Shown: positions 17,699 to 26,655, counted from the first letter of the stretch. The stretch: DNA of 64,000 bases from Serratia oryzae (GCF_001976145.1 NZ_MOXD01000001.1:124001-188000), one strand, 5' to 3'. A program made the numbers and translations. Notes: generated from the sequence alone by a model not told the origin.

Positions 17699-18583
17699 AT
17701 GGAAAAGATTGATCTGCACATGCATTCCAACTATAGCGATGATGCGGACTTCCCGGTTGACGTGCTGATCGCGCGTTGCCAGGAGCAGGGGATCAGCACA
17801 CTGGCCGTAACCGACCATAACAGCGCTTATTCGGTAGCAGCAGCCAAAGCCTTAGCCTCATCCAGCCTGAATGTGTTGTCCGGTATTGAGATTGACTGCA
17901 CCTTTGAGGGGCGCAACTATCATCTGCTGGGATATGGTTTTACCCCCAGTGAAGACTTTGTGGCGATCCACCAGAATTTTAGTGCGATCCAGCGGGAGTT
18001 GACGCCAAGAAAGTTCGAAAAGCTGCGTGAACTGAATTTCTATCTGGATGAACAGCGGTTGCAGCAGCTGTGTGGTGGCGCTCTTCCACAGGAAGAGCAG
18101 ATGGGGGAGGTGATACTGGAAGATGAGCGCAATGACGAGCATCCGCTGTTGGTTCCTTATCGTGCCGGTGGCGCCAGAGCGGATATGCCTTTGATCAACT
18201 TTTACTGGGATTTTTTTGGGCCAGGCAAAGTGTGCTACATGCCGGTAACCTACCCGGCCATGAGCGACATGGTTGAGGTGATCCGCCAGAATGGTGGCAT
18301 CCCGATCGTGGCGCATATCGGTGCCAACGTTAAGCAGGATCACACTCAGGTGATTGAGCGTATGCTGAAAGCAGGGGTGATGGGGGTTGAAGTATTCTCC
18401 AGTTACCATGGGCCGGAACTGGCTCGTCAGTTGTATGATTTTGCCACTGCACGCGCGGCATTCGTTACCTGCGGCAGCGATTTCCATGGGCGCAACAAAC
18501 CGAAGATCGAAGTCGGGCAGTGCGCTTACGGCCCGCAACATATAGAGCAAATTCGCCGATTTGTTGCTGCAGCCAGCGCATGA
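17699..18583 (+). CDS. PHP-domain metal-dependent phosphoesterase
   Basis: A 294-aa protein. N-terminal PHP motif DLHMHSNYSDD (residues 5-15), second motif AVTDHNSAYS (~38-47), later VAHIGAN and the C-terminal GSDFHGRNKP. These are the metal ligands of the PHP phosphoesterase fold, shared with RNase AM (YciV) and histidinol phosphatase, but the middle region differs from YciV. Start ATG 17699 has GAGGAG 6 nt upstream. The substrate is not known. Confidence 0.85.
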   Translation: MEKIDLHMHSNYSDDADFPVDVLIARCQEQGISTLAVTDHNSAYSVAAAKALASSSLNVLSGIEIDCTFEGRNYHLLGYGFTPSEDFVAIHQNFSAIQRELTPRKFEKLRELNFYLDEQRLQQLCGGALPQEEQMGEVILEDERNDEHPLLVPYRAGGARADMPLINFYWDFFGPGKVCYMPVTYPAMSDMVEVIRQNGGIPIVAHIGANVKQDHTQVIERMLKAGVMGVEVFSSYHGPELARQLYDFATARAAFVTCGSDFHGRNKPKIEVGQCAYGPQHIEQIRRFVAAASA

Positions 18584-18637
18584 CCTGCGTCTGAGGTTAA
18601 GGCGCACCACCTTGGTACGCCTTGGTTGCAGGTTTAT

Positions 18638-19327
18638 TTAGAACGTGTTTGGGGTATAGGTGGAGATAATTTCCAATACGCCGTTGATGATAAATTGAAC
18701 GCCCATACAGACCAGCAGGAATCCCATCAGGCGGGAGATGGCCTCAATGCCGCTCTTGCCCACCAGGCGCATGATGCCGGTCGAACTGCGCAGGCAGGCC
18801 CACAAAATCACGGAAACCACCAGGAACGTCGCCACCGGAGCCACCAGTAACACCCAATGGGCAAAGCCTAGCGTGTTTTCTTTGATACTGGATGCAGTAC
18901 TGATGATCATCGCAATAGTACCCGGCCCGGCGGTGCTCGGCATTGCTAAGGGCACAAAGGCGATATTGGCGGAGGTCTTTTTGCGCAGCTCTTTGCTTTT
19001 GGTTTCCACCTCCGGCGTTTCACTCGCCGTTTGCTGCGGGAACAGCATGCGGAAACCGATAAAGGCGACAATCAAACCACCGGCGATGCGCAGGCCGGGA
19101 ATGGAAATGCCGAAGGTTTTCATGACCAATTGACCAGCGTAGAACGCTATCGTCATGATAAAGAACACATACACCGAGGCCATCAGCGACTGCTGATTAC
19201 GTTCTTCGCTCGTCATATTACCCGACAGGCCAAGCAGCAACGCCACGGTGGTGAGTGGGTTAGCCAGTGGTAGCAGCAACACCAGTCCCAGCCCGATGGC
19301 TTGAAACAACTGCAGAATGGTCAACAT
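18638..19327 (-). CDS. marC: MarC family integral membrane protein
   Basis: A 229-aa protein with about six membrane helices, matching E. coli MarC (221 aa) along its length, e.g. [20 protein letters not shown] and [18 protein letters not shown]. The start at 19327 ([15 protein letters not shown]) is chosen by homology over ATG 19372. The function of MarC is unsettled; the once-claimed role in multidrug resistance was not supported. No marRAB is seen next to it here. Confidence 0.92.
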   Translation of the reverse strand: MLTILQLFQAIGLGLVLLLPLANPLTTVALLLGLSGNMTSEERNQQSLMASVYVFFIMTIAFYAGQLVMKTFGISIPGLRIAGGLIVAFIGFRMLFPQQTASETPEVETKSKELRKKTSANIAFVPLAMPSTAGPGTIAMIISTASSIKENTLGFAHWVLLVAPVATFLVVSVILWACLRSSTGIMRLVGKSGIEAISRLMGFLLVCMGVQFIINGVLEIISTYTPNTF

Positions 19328-19390
19328 AGAAACAAACCCCAAAAAATAATGGACGGTGAACGTACTCAACACGCTTTTGTATCAACAACG

Positions 19391-20755
19391 CTATACCAAG
19401 CGCTCGATCTTTTTGTGCCGCCATACCAGCCTGTAAAAAGCGCTCTGCAACGCCAGCATGGCCAAATAGGCAATCGGGAAGGCCATCCATACGCCCTCGA
19501 GGCCAAAGTGGCTGCTGAGAAGGTAGGCGGCAGGTAGCTGCACAACCAGAATACATAAAATTGAAATGGACACGGGGACCAATACGACGCCGCTGGCACG
19601 CATGATACCACCGACAATCGCCTGAAAACCAAATACCAGCATGCTCCACAGCATGATATGTAACAAATATTCTGCTTGTGCCAGCACGTTAGGGTTAGTG
19701 AGGAACAGGCCCAATAACCAATGTGAAAGCACGTAGCCCAAGACAATCAGCGTGCCGGTCAGCCAGAAATTGATCATCAACCCGGTGCGCAGAATGGGGC
19801 TAATCCGTTCCATATGTCCACCGCCGATCGCCTGAGCACCGAGAATCGAAGCCGTAATGGCGATCGACAGCGCCGGGAACTGCACGTAGTTGACGATCTG
19901 TGTAACAGCCCCATAGGCTGCGGTTGCATCTGAACCGTGGCGGTTTACCAGCGCCAGAATGGCCAGTTCAGAGATCGAGATCACCACCATCTGCAAGCCG
20001 GTCGGTAAACCAATGCGCAACACTTTGCGTAGTACTACTGGGTTGAGCTTCAATGCGGCCAGCATGGCACGGTCGGGGGCCAGGACGTGTTGTTTACGGC
20101 GCAGGCGCAGCGCCAGATAGACCATGGCCAGCGCGTTCCCCACCATTCCAGCCAGGGCTGCACTCTGAATGCCCAACGGGGCCAAGCCCAGCCAGCCAAG
20201 GATCAGCGCTGGCGTCAGCAACAAGCCAACGCTGGTAGACAGCAACAGTGCCAACAGCGGAGAAACCGTATCGCTGACGCCGCGCAGTAGCTGAGTGAAC
20301 AGAATAAACACCAGCAGCAGCGGCATGATCAGCATCATAATACGGGCGTAGGAAACCGCTTCTTCCAGCACATCTGGCGGCGTGCCCAGAGTTTGTAACG
20401 CCTGCCGCGCAAACAGAGAGCCAAACACGGCGGCCAGCAAACCAATGATGATGCCCAGCATCAGCGCCGTGCCAGCGATGGTTTTCACCTTCTCCGGCTC
20501 ATTGGCCCCCCATGCCTGCCCAATCAGCACTGATGCCCCGGCGCCGACGCCAATCACCAATGAGATAAAGAAGAAGACAACGGGAAACATACCGGCAATG
20601 GCGGCCAGCGCATGAGTGCCGAGCATTTGGCCGATATAGATGCCGTTAAGGGTGCCGGAAAATCCCTGCAGGAAGTTGGACAGTACCATCGGCACTAAAA
20701 AGATCAGGTAGATACGCCAAAGCGGCATCTGCCCTTGTTGCGAACGGGTTGGCAT
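19391..20755 (-). CDS. MATE family efflux transporter
   Basis: A 454-aa membrane protein with about 12 helices in two halves, of the NorM/DinF-type MATE family (PF01554 pattern: ...GTLNGIYIGQMLGTHALAA in TM1-2 and GGGHMERISPILRTG in the second half). Probably exports cationic drugs with Na+ or H+ exchange. It shares orientation with marC 63 bp downstream. Confidence 0.9.
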   Translation of the reverse strand: MPTRSQQGQMPLWRIYLIFLVPMVLSNFLQGFSGTLNGIYIGQMLGTHALAAIAGMFPVVFFFISLVIGVGAGASVLIGQAWGANEPEKVKTIAGTALMLGIIIGLLAAVFGSLFARQALQTLGTPPDVLEEAVSYARIMMLIMPLLLVFILFTQLLRGVSDTVSPLLALLLSTSVGLLLTPALILGWLGLAPLGIQSAALAGMVGNALAMVYLALRLRRKQHVLAPDRAMLAALKLNPVVLRKVLRIGLPTGLQMVVISISELAILALVNRHGSDATAAYGAVTQIVNYVQFPALSIAITASILGAQAIGGGHMERISPILRTGLMINFWLTGTLIVLGYVLSHWLLGLFLTNPNVLAQAEYLLHIMLWSMLVFGFQAIVGGIMRASGVVLVPVSISILCILVVQLPAAYLLSSHFGLEGVWMAFPIAYLAMLALQSAFYRLVWRHKKIERLV

Positions 20756-20816
20756 TTAACGTTTTCCTGCACTTAAAAGGAGTGTAATAGCATTGATCGT
20801 GCTTATCGTTGCACTC

Positions 20817-21386
20817 TCAAGAGGTGAACGCATCACGGGTCATCCAGGCCAGATGAGCCTGGATGTCGGCTGGCCAGGATGCGATACGTTCGGCAAAAAG
20901 TTTGCCATCATGGCCAAACAGCGCACGCACCGCTTCTTCATAACCAGGAAGAGAACCGGCTATAGCGGTCATAAAGCGGTAGCCATTCTCTTTTGCCCGG
21001 CGCTCATGGTCTTGCTCCGCCATATTGTGCCGAGCTTCATCAACCAGGCGACGCAATGCCGCAGAGGCACCGCCACGCTGTTGTGCTAACCATTCCCAAT
21101 GGCGGGGGAGAAGCGTCACTTCACGAGCCACTACGCCAAGCTTTGGCCGGCCAACGGAGGGTTGAGCGTTAGCTTCTGCCTCAGGTGCTGGGGTGTTTTC
21201 CTCAGGTTGCGGCCAGGTATAACCTTCAGGCCAGGGGTAATCGACCTGCGCACCAGTGGCATCATCAAACACCAGCAGGCCACCGGCTGAAAGATCGATC
21301 GTTGCCAGCATTTTGGAGACTTCGGCGTAGGAGCCCGTAGCGACACGCTGGTAACGTAGAAATGCGGTACATTTGGCGGAGGCCAT
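20817..21386 (-). CDS. DUF2239 family protein
   Basis: A 189-aa cytoplasmic protein matching the DUF2239 pattern: N-terminal FDDATGAQVDYPWP, middle VGRPKLGVVAREVTLLPRHW, and a C-terminal helical part with RLVDEARHN. No function is known. It is the last gene that clearly belongs to the host before the prophage integrase. Two TACCCGGATT direct repeats (21404-21413, 21423-21432) lie just upstream of its start. Confidence 0.8.
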   Translation of the reverse strand: MASAKCTAFLRYQRVATGSYAEVSKMLATIDLSAGGLLVFDDATGAQVDYPWPEGYTWPQPEENTPAPEAEANAQPSVGRPKLGVVAREVTLLPRHWEWLAQQRGGASAALRRLVDEARHNMAEQDHERRAKENGYRFMTAIAGSLPGYEEAVRALFGHDGKLFAERIASWPADIQAHLAWMTRDAFTS

Positions 21387-21847
21387 GGTATTTTTCCTTT
21401 TTATACCCGGATTTTATTATTTTACCCGGATTAATTTGGCCGTGCTATGTTTAAAAGTCAAGCATCGTGATATTCACGGAGTCTTACAAATTGTTTCGGT
21501 AGGCGGCAATAACCTATTGATGCGGGTGCGATTGCGCTTTATTTATCCGCTACAAATTTAATGTTACTATCCACGGGGCTGTAAACAGCCGCTTGAAGGT
21601 ACGCGTTTTATTGGCGTATCAAGTTGTGCGCCAATCTGGCAATTGTGGGCGAGATATGATGCATAACTTACTTATTACTAATCAAAATATCTGTACTGCA
21701 TGTGATCTGTCGTGTAAGCAATGCCCCCAGTTTCACTAAATCCCACCCCGTTTCATTTTCTCGCCTCAAATCGCTGTGTAGCTTGATAAAGACTGAATGT
21801 GATGTTTCAATCTGTACTACATTGTTTCAGTCCAAGCCATGAAAATT
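21387..21847. other. Host–prophage junction region without a gene
   Basis: No ORF worth calling. The left attachment site must lie here or beside it, but no tRNA or tmRNA 3' end is present, so the core sequence cannot be fixed from one end alone. Confidence 0.4.
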
Positions 21848-21883
21848 GTGTACATATCAGTGTACATAATCGGAGATGTACAC
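21848..21883. promoter_or_regulatory. Triple GTGTACAT site at the integrase start
   Basis: GTGTACAT occurs directly at 21848-21855 and 21860-21867 and inverted at 21876-21883 (ATGTACAC), overlapping the ribosome binding site. Probable binding sites for the directionality factor or an int regulator. Confidence 0.5.
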
Positions 21884-21884
21884 A

Positions 21885-23078
21885 GTGCTCACTGACGCCA
21901 AGCTGCGCAAACTCAACGGCAAGCCAATCCCCAAATTAATTGAGATGCCGGACGGCGGTGGCCTATCCATCCGCATAACCCCATTGGGGCTGATCGTCTT
22001 TCAGTACCGTTACCGTTACGCTGGTAAAGCCAGACGCATGACACTGGGAACTTATGACGCCATATCACTAAAAGATGCGCGTGATATGGTTCAGGAGGCC
22101 AAGCGGGCGCTTGCTGAGGGCAAAGATCCGATAACCGTTAAGGCCATGGCATTTGATAAGCAAACAAGCGCGGCCACGGTAGATGCCTGTTTGGCTCATT
22201 GGGCGGCGAGTGCCCAGGCGTCCCGACTCGTCAAACTTGAGTATTGGAAGAGGGCATTCGCTCGCCACGTATCGCCCTATGTTGGCGCTATGGTAGTCGA
22301 TGATATGCAGATATCCCACTGGCAACCTGTATTCAAAAGAATGCGGGAGAACGGCGCGGAGACGTTTGCAGGGATAATGCTCTCAAAGCTCAAGCAGGCC
22401 TTTGCCTACTGCGTCCGAACGGAAAAGATAAAGCTTAACCCGATCTCCGCATTGCGGGTGAACGACGTAGGAACGCCGGTTAAGGTCGTGAAACGTTACT
22501 TTAGCGACGATGAGATTGGCCGATTCTGGCATGCCCTGGAAGGATCCAGCATAACCTATCAAAACAAGCTGCTCGTAAAACTGTTGCTGTTAACTGGCGC
22601 TAGGGGGGTTGAACTCAGAAAGGCGAAGAAGGGGGAGTTTGACTTAAAAAATAGAACGTGGCGAGTTCCTGCGGAAAACTCAAAAACTCGCCAGCCGTTT
22701 GAAAGGGGACTTTCGAGGGATGCTGTGGCACTGCTTGAGGAAGCGATAAATCTATACCCGGACATCAAGCAACTTTTCCCACCTGCTGTTAGTAAGGAAG
22801 ATCGGCCGATGTCGGCAGGGGTGCTGCTTAATCTTGCGGAACAGATCCGTAATGAGATGGGGGTGCATGACTGGGCAATGCATGACTTACGCCGAACAGC
22901 TAAGACAAAGATGAGTGAGCTGGGCATACCTCCCCATGTTTCGGAAAAAGTGCTTGGGCATAAGCTGGGGGGAGTGCTTGCCGTATATGACCAGCACTCA
23001 TACCTGAAAGAACAGCAAGAGGCGCTCGACACCCTCGCCGCTCATATATCAGCCTGTGTATCATCAATGAAGCCGTGA
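21885..23078 (+). CDS. int: Tyrosine-recombinase integrase (P4-like)
   Basis: A 397-aa integrase. The N terminus (LTDAKLRKLNGKPIPKLIEM) is the P4/DUF4102-type arm-binding domain; the catalytic domain carries Arg in TGARGVELRKAKKGEF, the HDLRRTAK pair, VLGHKLGG and the Tyr in AVYDQHSYL. GGAG at 21872-21875 is 9 nt before GTG 21885 but directly abuts ATG 21876, so GTG 21885 is the likelier start. It points away from the host gene into the phage, and its 3' end overlaps the convergent AlpA-like gene by 37 bp. Confidence 0.95.
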   Translation: MLTDAKLRKLNGKPIPKLIEMPDGGGLSIRITPLGLIVFQYRYRYAGKARRMTLGTYDAISLKDARDMVQEAKRALAEGKDPITVKAMAFDKQTSAATVDACLAHWAASAQASRLVKLEYWKRAFARHVSPYVGAMVVDDMQISHWQPVFKRMRENGAETFAGIMLSKLKQAFAYCVRTEKIKLNPISALRVNDVGTPVKVVKRYFSDDEIGRFWHALEGSSITYQNKLLVKLLLLTGARGVELRKAKKGEFDLKNRTWRVPAENSKTRQPFERGLSRDAVALLEEAINLYPDIKQLFPPAVSKEDRPMSAGVLLNLAEQIRNEMGVHDWAMHDLRRTAKTKMSELGIPPHVSEKVLGHKLGGVLAVYDQHSYLKEQQEALDTLAAHISACVSSMKP

Positions 23079-23290
23079 TCCCGGAAGAAGCGCATAACGT
23101 CGCTGAAGCGGTATTGTTCGCCACCGTTGATCGGGTTTGTTCCAGGAGCTGGGGAGGGGAATGGCTTACCCTCTTTTGCCCACTGTTTTTTCCTGCGCCA
23201 AAACGTCGTTCTCGACATGCCGCCAAGTAACTGCTGCACTTTTTCTCGGGTGATAAGCACCGGGGGTAATTTTATGACCTGCTCGTTCAT
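23042..23290 (-). CDS. AlpA-like/excisionase-type DNA-binding protein
   Basis: An 82-aa protein with a MerR-like helix-turn-helix: LITREKVQQLLGGMSRTTFW followed by a wing rich in basic residues (RRKKQWAKEG). This is the pattern of AlpA/HTH_17 regulators, which act as excisionases or int activators in P4-type elements. The ATG at 23290 overlaps the stop of the helicase gene by one base (TGATG), so it is translated as the last gene of the leftward operon. Candidate Xis. Confidence 0.75.
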   Translation of the reverse strand: MNEQVIKLPPVLITREKVQQLLGGMSRTTFWRRKKQWAKEGKPFPSPAPGTNPINGGEQYRFSDVMRFFRDHGFIDDTQADI

Positions 23291-24681
23291 CACATGCCTC
23301 TCTTTTTCATTGCTTCTAACAGGATATCCTGCACTTCACGTTTAGAATTGCGCCGCTCCATTACCATTTCATCCATGGTGCCAACGGCAGTAAGGTGGTG
23401 TATCCACACTGGGCGGTTATAACCAGCCTGGATCTGCCGGGTTGGCCCAATGCGTTCAATAATTTGCTGGTACTGTTCCAAGTCCCACCAGTGCGAGAAG
23501 AACACCAAAATGTTTCCCCCGTCCTGCATATTCAGGCCGTGGCCAGCGCTTGCCGGGTGGGCGAACAACACCGGGATTTTTCCCGCGTTCCAGTCGCGTA
23601 GCGTTTGCGGATCGTCGTCCAGGTGGCGGCCTTTGGGAAACGCCTTCAACAACCGGGCGAGGTCGTGTTTCCAGTGGTAAGCGACCAGCACTGGCATCCC
23701 TCCCGATTCACTGATCACGCTTTCTAGCACTTGTAGCTTCCCGTCATGTATTTCCTGCCAATTACCTTGGTCGTCTGTGTAGATAGCCCCACTCGCCAAC
23801 TGCAAACACTTCACCGTCTTGGCGGCCGCGTTCGGTGCTTCGATGTCGTTACCTTCCAGCTCCAGAAACATTTCCTTTTCCATTGCCTGGTATTGCTGCC
23901 TAGCCTTGGCCGGTAGATCAACGCGGATCACGTTGTGGATAGGTTCTTCAATATCGAACCAGTCGGCGGCATCCAGTGAGATAGTCACATCAGCTAGCGC
24001 TGCCTGCATTTGCTCCTGTGCGAAGGGCCAGGGCTCCAGCTTCGACCATTGCTGGCCGGGGAACTGAATGCTGTTGAACCAACGCGACGTAAACGCGCCA
24101 TAGGTGCGGCCCAAGCGTTCGCCCTGGTCAACAAACCAGGCTTGCCCCCATAGGTCGATCAGGCCGTTAGGTGCAGGTGTGCCGGTGAGATTGGCCCAGC
24201 GGTGGACATGCTTATGTGCCACTTTCGCCAGCGCTGCAGCACGCTTGCCACCCTGCCGCAATCGGAACGACTTTAGCCTTGTACTCTCATCGGGGATCAC
24301 GGTGCCGAACGGCCAGCGATTGCCGAGCTGTTCAACCAGCCATACGAGGTTGTCATAGTTGCTCGTGTACACGCTCGCGTTACTGTTTTTGAGCGCGGCC
24401 AGTCGCTCATTCGCTGTGCCTACAATCGGTTGTACTTCGATGTTTCGTAGGTGGTCCCACTTGTCGGCCTCGTCGGGCCAAGTCGAACGTGCCACGCGTA
24501 ACGGTGCCAGCACTAACGCTGGTTGTGTCTCGCTGCCCGCCATGAACCGATCTTCCAGCGCTGTGAGCAGGGCCACCGTTTTACCCATACCCATACCGGC
24601 CCAGACGTTTGCTCGGGGCGTGTCGTGGATGTGGGTGATGATCAGGTCTTGGTAGGGGCGGGGGGTGAATTTTTTTTGCAT
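23290..24681 (-). CDS. SNF2-type DEAD/DEAH superfamily 2 helicase
   Basis: A 463-aa helicase. Walker A is NVWAGMGMGKTVALL (~residue 27-40), the motif II equivalent is VIPDESTRLKS, motif III LTGTPAPNGL, and the C-terminal lobe has SAGHGLNMQDGG and QIIERIGPTRQ (motifs V-VI). Such compact SNF2-like helicases sit beside VRR-NUC and PolA genes in many phage replication modules. It is the penultimate gene of the leftward operon. Confidence 0.9.
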   Translation of the reverse strand: MQKKFTPRPYQDLIITHIHDTPRANVWAGMGMGKTVALLTALEDRFMAGSETQPALVLAPLRVARSTWPDEADKWDHLRNIEVQPIVGTANERLAALKNSNASVYTSNYDNLVWLVEQLGNRWPFGTVIPDESTRLKSFRLRQGGKRAAALAKVAHKHVHRWANLTGTPAPNGLIDLWGQAWFVDQGERLGRTYGAFTSRWFNSIQFPGQQWSKLEPWPFAQEQMQAALADVTISLDAADWFDIEEPIHNVIRVDLPAKARQQYQAMEKEMFLELEGNDIEAPNAAAKTVKCLQLASGAIYTDDQGNWQEIHDGKLQVLESVISESGGMPVLVAYHWKHDLARLLKAFPKGRHLDDDPQTLRDWNAGKIPVLFAHPASAGHGLNMQDGGNILVFFSHWWDLEQYQQIIERIGPTRQIQAGYNRPVWIHHLTAVGTMDEMVMERRNSKREVQDILLEAMKKRGM

Positions 24682-24738
24682 AGATGACCTTTTAAGGTAT
24701 CCTTATTTACCATATGGATTTGTTCTTAGGGGAGTATT

Positions 24739-25338
24739 ATGGAAATTTTGGATTTAAATAAAATTCTTATCTTCATGTTTTTTGTGATCCCCGGATTTAT
24801 TAGTTTGAAAGTGTATGCGGTGTTAATACCTTCAGTTAATAAAACATCTTCAGAGCAAGTGATTGATGCAGTAGCTTATAGCTGCATTAATTATGCAGTC
24901 TGGGGATTGCCGTTTTTTTATTTCTATACAAACGGATATGTTGATAGCGAAAGTATAATATTTTATGTGTATGGCTTTTTCCTGCTTTTTGTCTTTCCTT
25001 CCGTAAATCCGGGATGCTTAATTTTACTAAGAAAATGGGATCTTGTTGCCAAAAGACTCCCACATCCAACGGGGAAACCATGGGACTATTTTTTTAGCTT
25101 AAGGCTTAATTGTTGGGTCGTTGTTACCTTGAATGATGGAAGTAAAATAGGTGGTGCATATCGTGGTGATGCTTTTGCCTCTAGTGCCCCTGAACCAGAA
25201 CAAATTTATCTAAGTGAGCACTGGGTTGTAAATGGAGATGGTGGGTTTGAGCGTTCTCGGGAGGATACCCTGGGTATACTAATATTATCTTCAGATATCA
25301 GGACCGTTGAGTTTTTTAAAATGACACCAACGGCTTAA
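24739..25338 (+). CDS. DUF6338-type membrane protein (moron)
   Basis: A 199-aa protein with an N-terminal membrane helix (ILIFMFFVIPGFISLKVYAV), two further hydrophobic stretches (~45-65, ~72-100) and a soluble C-terminal part (VVVTLNDGSKIGGAYRGDAF) resembling a small beta-barrel. It fits the DUF6338 family as I know it. The gene is AT-rich and transcribed against the leftward operon, marks of a moron. It is followed 23 bp later by a small Gly/Pro-rich protein and a strong terminator, forming a two-gene unit. The function is unknown. Confidence 0.7.
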   Translation: MEILDLNKILIFMFFVIPGFISLKVYAVLIPSVNKTSSEQVIDAVAYSCINYAVWGLPFFYFYTNGYVDSESIIFYVYGFFLLFVFPSVNPGCLILLRKWDLVAKRLPHPTGKPWDYFFSLRLNCWVVVTLNDGSKIGGAYRGDAFASSAPEPEQIYLSEHWVVNGDGGFERSREDTLGILILSSDIRTVEFFKMTPTA

Positions 25339-25361
25339 ATTAAAAAATTAAGGAAAATGTT

Positions 25362-25529
25362 ATGACTAATAAAATTAAAAATGTACGTAATGGCGGAAGT
25401 GATAATAATTTCGGGTATACCCCAGCTAAACCGAGTAGAACCGAGCCAGGAGGAATTGCAACAGGGGGATATAAGCCACCTTCATCTGATGCGACAACCC
25501 CTGTAGCCCCTCCGCCGAAGAAACCTTAA
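25362..25529 (+). CDS. 55-aa Gly/Pro-rich small protein
   Basis: Starts at ATG 25362 with AAGGAAAA 6 nt upstream. The protein is disordered-looking, with repeated Gly-Tyr-x-Pro units (NNFGYTPAKPSR, TGGYKPPSSD) and a proline/lysine tail (APPPKKP). It is the second gene of the DUF6338 unit and ends just before a terminator. No function is known. Good SD, tight spacing and the terminator support a real gene. Confidence 0.65.
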   Translation: MTNKIKNVRNGGSDNNFGYTPAKPSRTEPGGIATGGYKPPSSDATTPVAPPPKKP

Positions 25530-25532
25530 TAC

Positions 25533-25572
25533 AATCCCCCTTCCTAAGGTATTTATGGAAGGGGGATTTTTA
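25533..25572 (+). terminator. Terminator of the DUF6338 unit
   Basis: AATCCCCCTTCC / GGAAGGGGGATT perfect 12-bp stem followed by TTTATT. It lies directly against the stop codon of the convergent Rha gene. Confidence 0.9.
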
Positions 25573-26382
25573 TTACACTACTAGCTCAGCTATTAACTGC
25601 GAAAGTTTGGTTAAACCTTTTGGCGTGACCAGAACCTGTTCGACAGTTTTTTCGGTACCATCACCGTGGGTGATTACGGTAACTTTATGCTCCAACAGGC
25701 CCGCCTGGATCTTGCTTTGGTACGCTAGCCAACTTTTGCCACCTGCTCGACGGTAAATCCAGCTATTGGCACTGAGGTAAGTGAAGAGGTCTTTTGGCCT
25801 GATTTGAAGATCCTTGGCTGCGTTTGAGATACAGGTACCTCCATCCGATTTTGCGATACGGTGTAGGGCGTCAACATCCGGTTTCATTTTCTGCACCTGA
25901 TTTTCAAGGGTAAGCACTTTTTCGGTATACCCCAGCAACAGGCCGCGCATGGTTGCGGGGTCGTTAAGCGCGGTCATAGGGTCAACGGAGGGGGATAATA
26001 CCTGCGCTTCTAACAGTTGCCAGCGGTCCACTAGGCGAGCGGTAAATATAGGGCAAAGTTGAGCAACCACTACATAGCTGTCGCGTTTGCAAACTTGATA
26101 CATTGTAGATTGTTGTTTTTTCCCTAACCCATTGATTATTTCAGTATTCACCGTTGGTGGAAGCTGAATTACTCTTTTCTCCGCCAGGCGTTCTATGGTA
26201 CGTTTAACGCTATCATGTCGCGCTTCGACCAGGTCGGCAATCTCACGGCTAGACATGGTGATGACAGTATCGGTGGGGTTTGCTAAGCTATACCCCGTTA
26301 AGTTCTCACTTAATTGCTGTTTGAACGCACTGGTAGCGCCAACTACCGGTGCGTTTTTCATTTCAAAGCTGTTCGTTTGCAT
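25573..26382 (-). CDS. Rha-type regulator with C-terminal antirepressor (KilAC/ANT) domain
   Basis: A 269-aa protein. The N-terminal Rha domain (~40-130) includes MSSREIADLVEARHDSVKRT and YVVVAQLCPIFTARLVDRWQ; a helical linker (EKVLTLENQVQKMKPDVDAL) leads to the KilAC/ANT domain (AAKDLQIRPKDLFTYLSANS, then WIYRRAGGKSWLAYQSKIQA). The start at 26382 has GGAGG 6 nt upstream and overlaps the previous gene by 20 bp; ATG 26418 lacks this. ANT-domain proteins inactivate CI-type repressors in phages such as P22. It lies downstream of a promoter loaded with Arc-type operators. Confidence 0.88.
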   Translation of the reverse strand: MQTNSFEMKNAPVVGATSAFKQQLSENLTGYSLANPTDTVITMSSREIADLVEARHDSVKRTIERLAEKRVIQLPPTVNTEIINGLGKKQQSTMYQVCKRDSYVVVAQLCPIFTARLVDRWQLLEAQVLSPSVDPMTALNDPATMRGLLLGYTEKVLTLENQVQKMKPDVDALHRIAKSDGGTCISNAAKDLQIRPKDLFTYLSANSWIYRRAGGKSWLAYQSKIQAGLLEHKVTVITHGDGTEKTVEQVLVTPKGLTKLSQLIAELVV

Positions 26383-26539
26383 TTGCTGCCTCCTGAGCGG
26401 CTTTTTGCGCAAAATCAATCAGTTCAAAAGCTAACTGGTTTCCTGTTTCCAAGGAGCTGAGAAGCTTCGCTGTCTCGAGAAAATCCGAAATAAAGTGAAA
26501 AATATCAACGTGATGTAACTGTGTGACCTTGATAGCCAT
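26363..26539 (-). CDS. 58-aa small protein, first gene of the antirepressor unit
   Basis: Starts at ATG 26539 (MAIKVTQLHHVDIFHFISDF) with AAGGAG 9 nt upstream. All-alpha in appearance, no known domain. It overlaps the Rha gene by 20 bp, so translation is probably coupled. It is transcribed from the TTGACA promoter at 26579-26608. No function can be assigned. Confidence 0.7.
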   Translation of the reverse strand: MAIKVTQLHHVDIFHFISDFLETAKLLSSLETGNQLAFELIDFAQKAAQEAANANEQL

Positions 26540-26557
26540 GTTGCTAATCTCCTTACG

Positions 26558-26621
26558 CCTCACGGTGAGGACCATATAACTGTACTCACCGTGAGGCGTT
26601 GCTGTCAACCTCACCGTGAGG
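26558..26621. promoter_or_regulatory. Three CCTCACSGTGAGG operators of the Arc-like repressor
   Basis: Near-identical 13-bp palindromes at 26558-26570 (CCTCACGGTGAGG), 26584-26596 (ACTCACCGTGAGG) and 26609-26621 (CCTCACCGTGAGG), centres 25-26 bp apart. They bracket both divergent promoters between the antirepressor unit and the Arc-like gene. Confidence 0.85.
26579..26608 (-). promoter_or_regulatory. Leftward promoter of the antirepressor unit
   Basis: Minus strand TTGACA (26603-26608), 18-bp spacer, TACAGT (26579-26584). The middle operator fills the spacer and the other two lie just outside, so repressor binding would block it. Confidence 0.7.
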
Positions 26622-26627
26622 CATAAT
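26599..26627 (+). promoter_or_regulatory. Rightward promoter of the Arc-like repressor gene
   Basis: TTGCTG (26599-26604), 17-bp spacer containing the third operator, CATAAT (26622-26627). Implies autoregulation. Confidence 0.55.
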
Positions 26628-26655
26628 TTCTTAAGGCAACATCCAGGTGAGATTT

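Noticed and set aside
21848..21883. Attachment core made of TGTACA repeats
   Set aside because: They overlap the int start signals, and no second copy can be compared at the right end; regulator sites are more likely.
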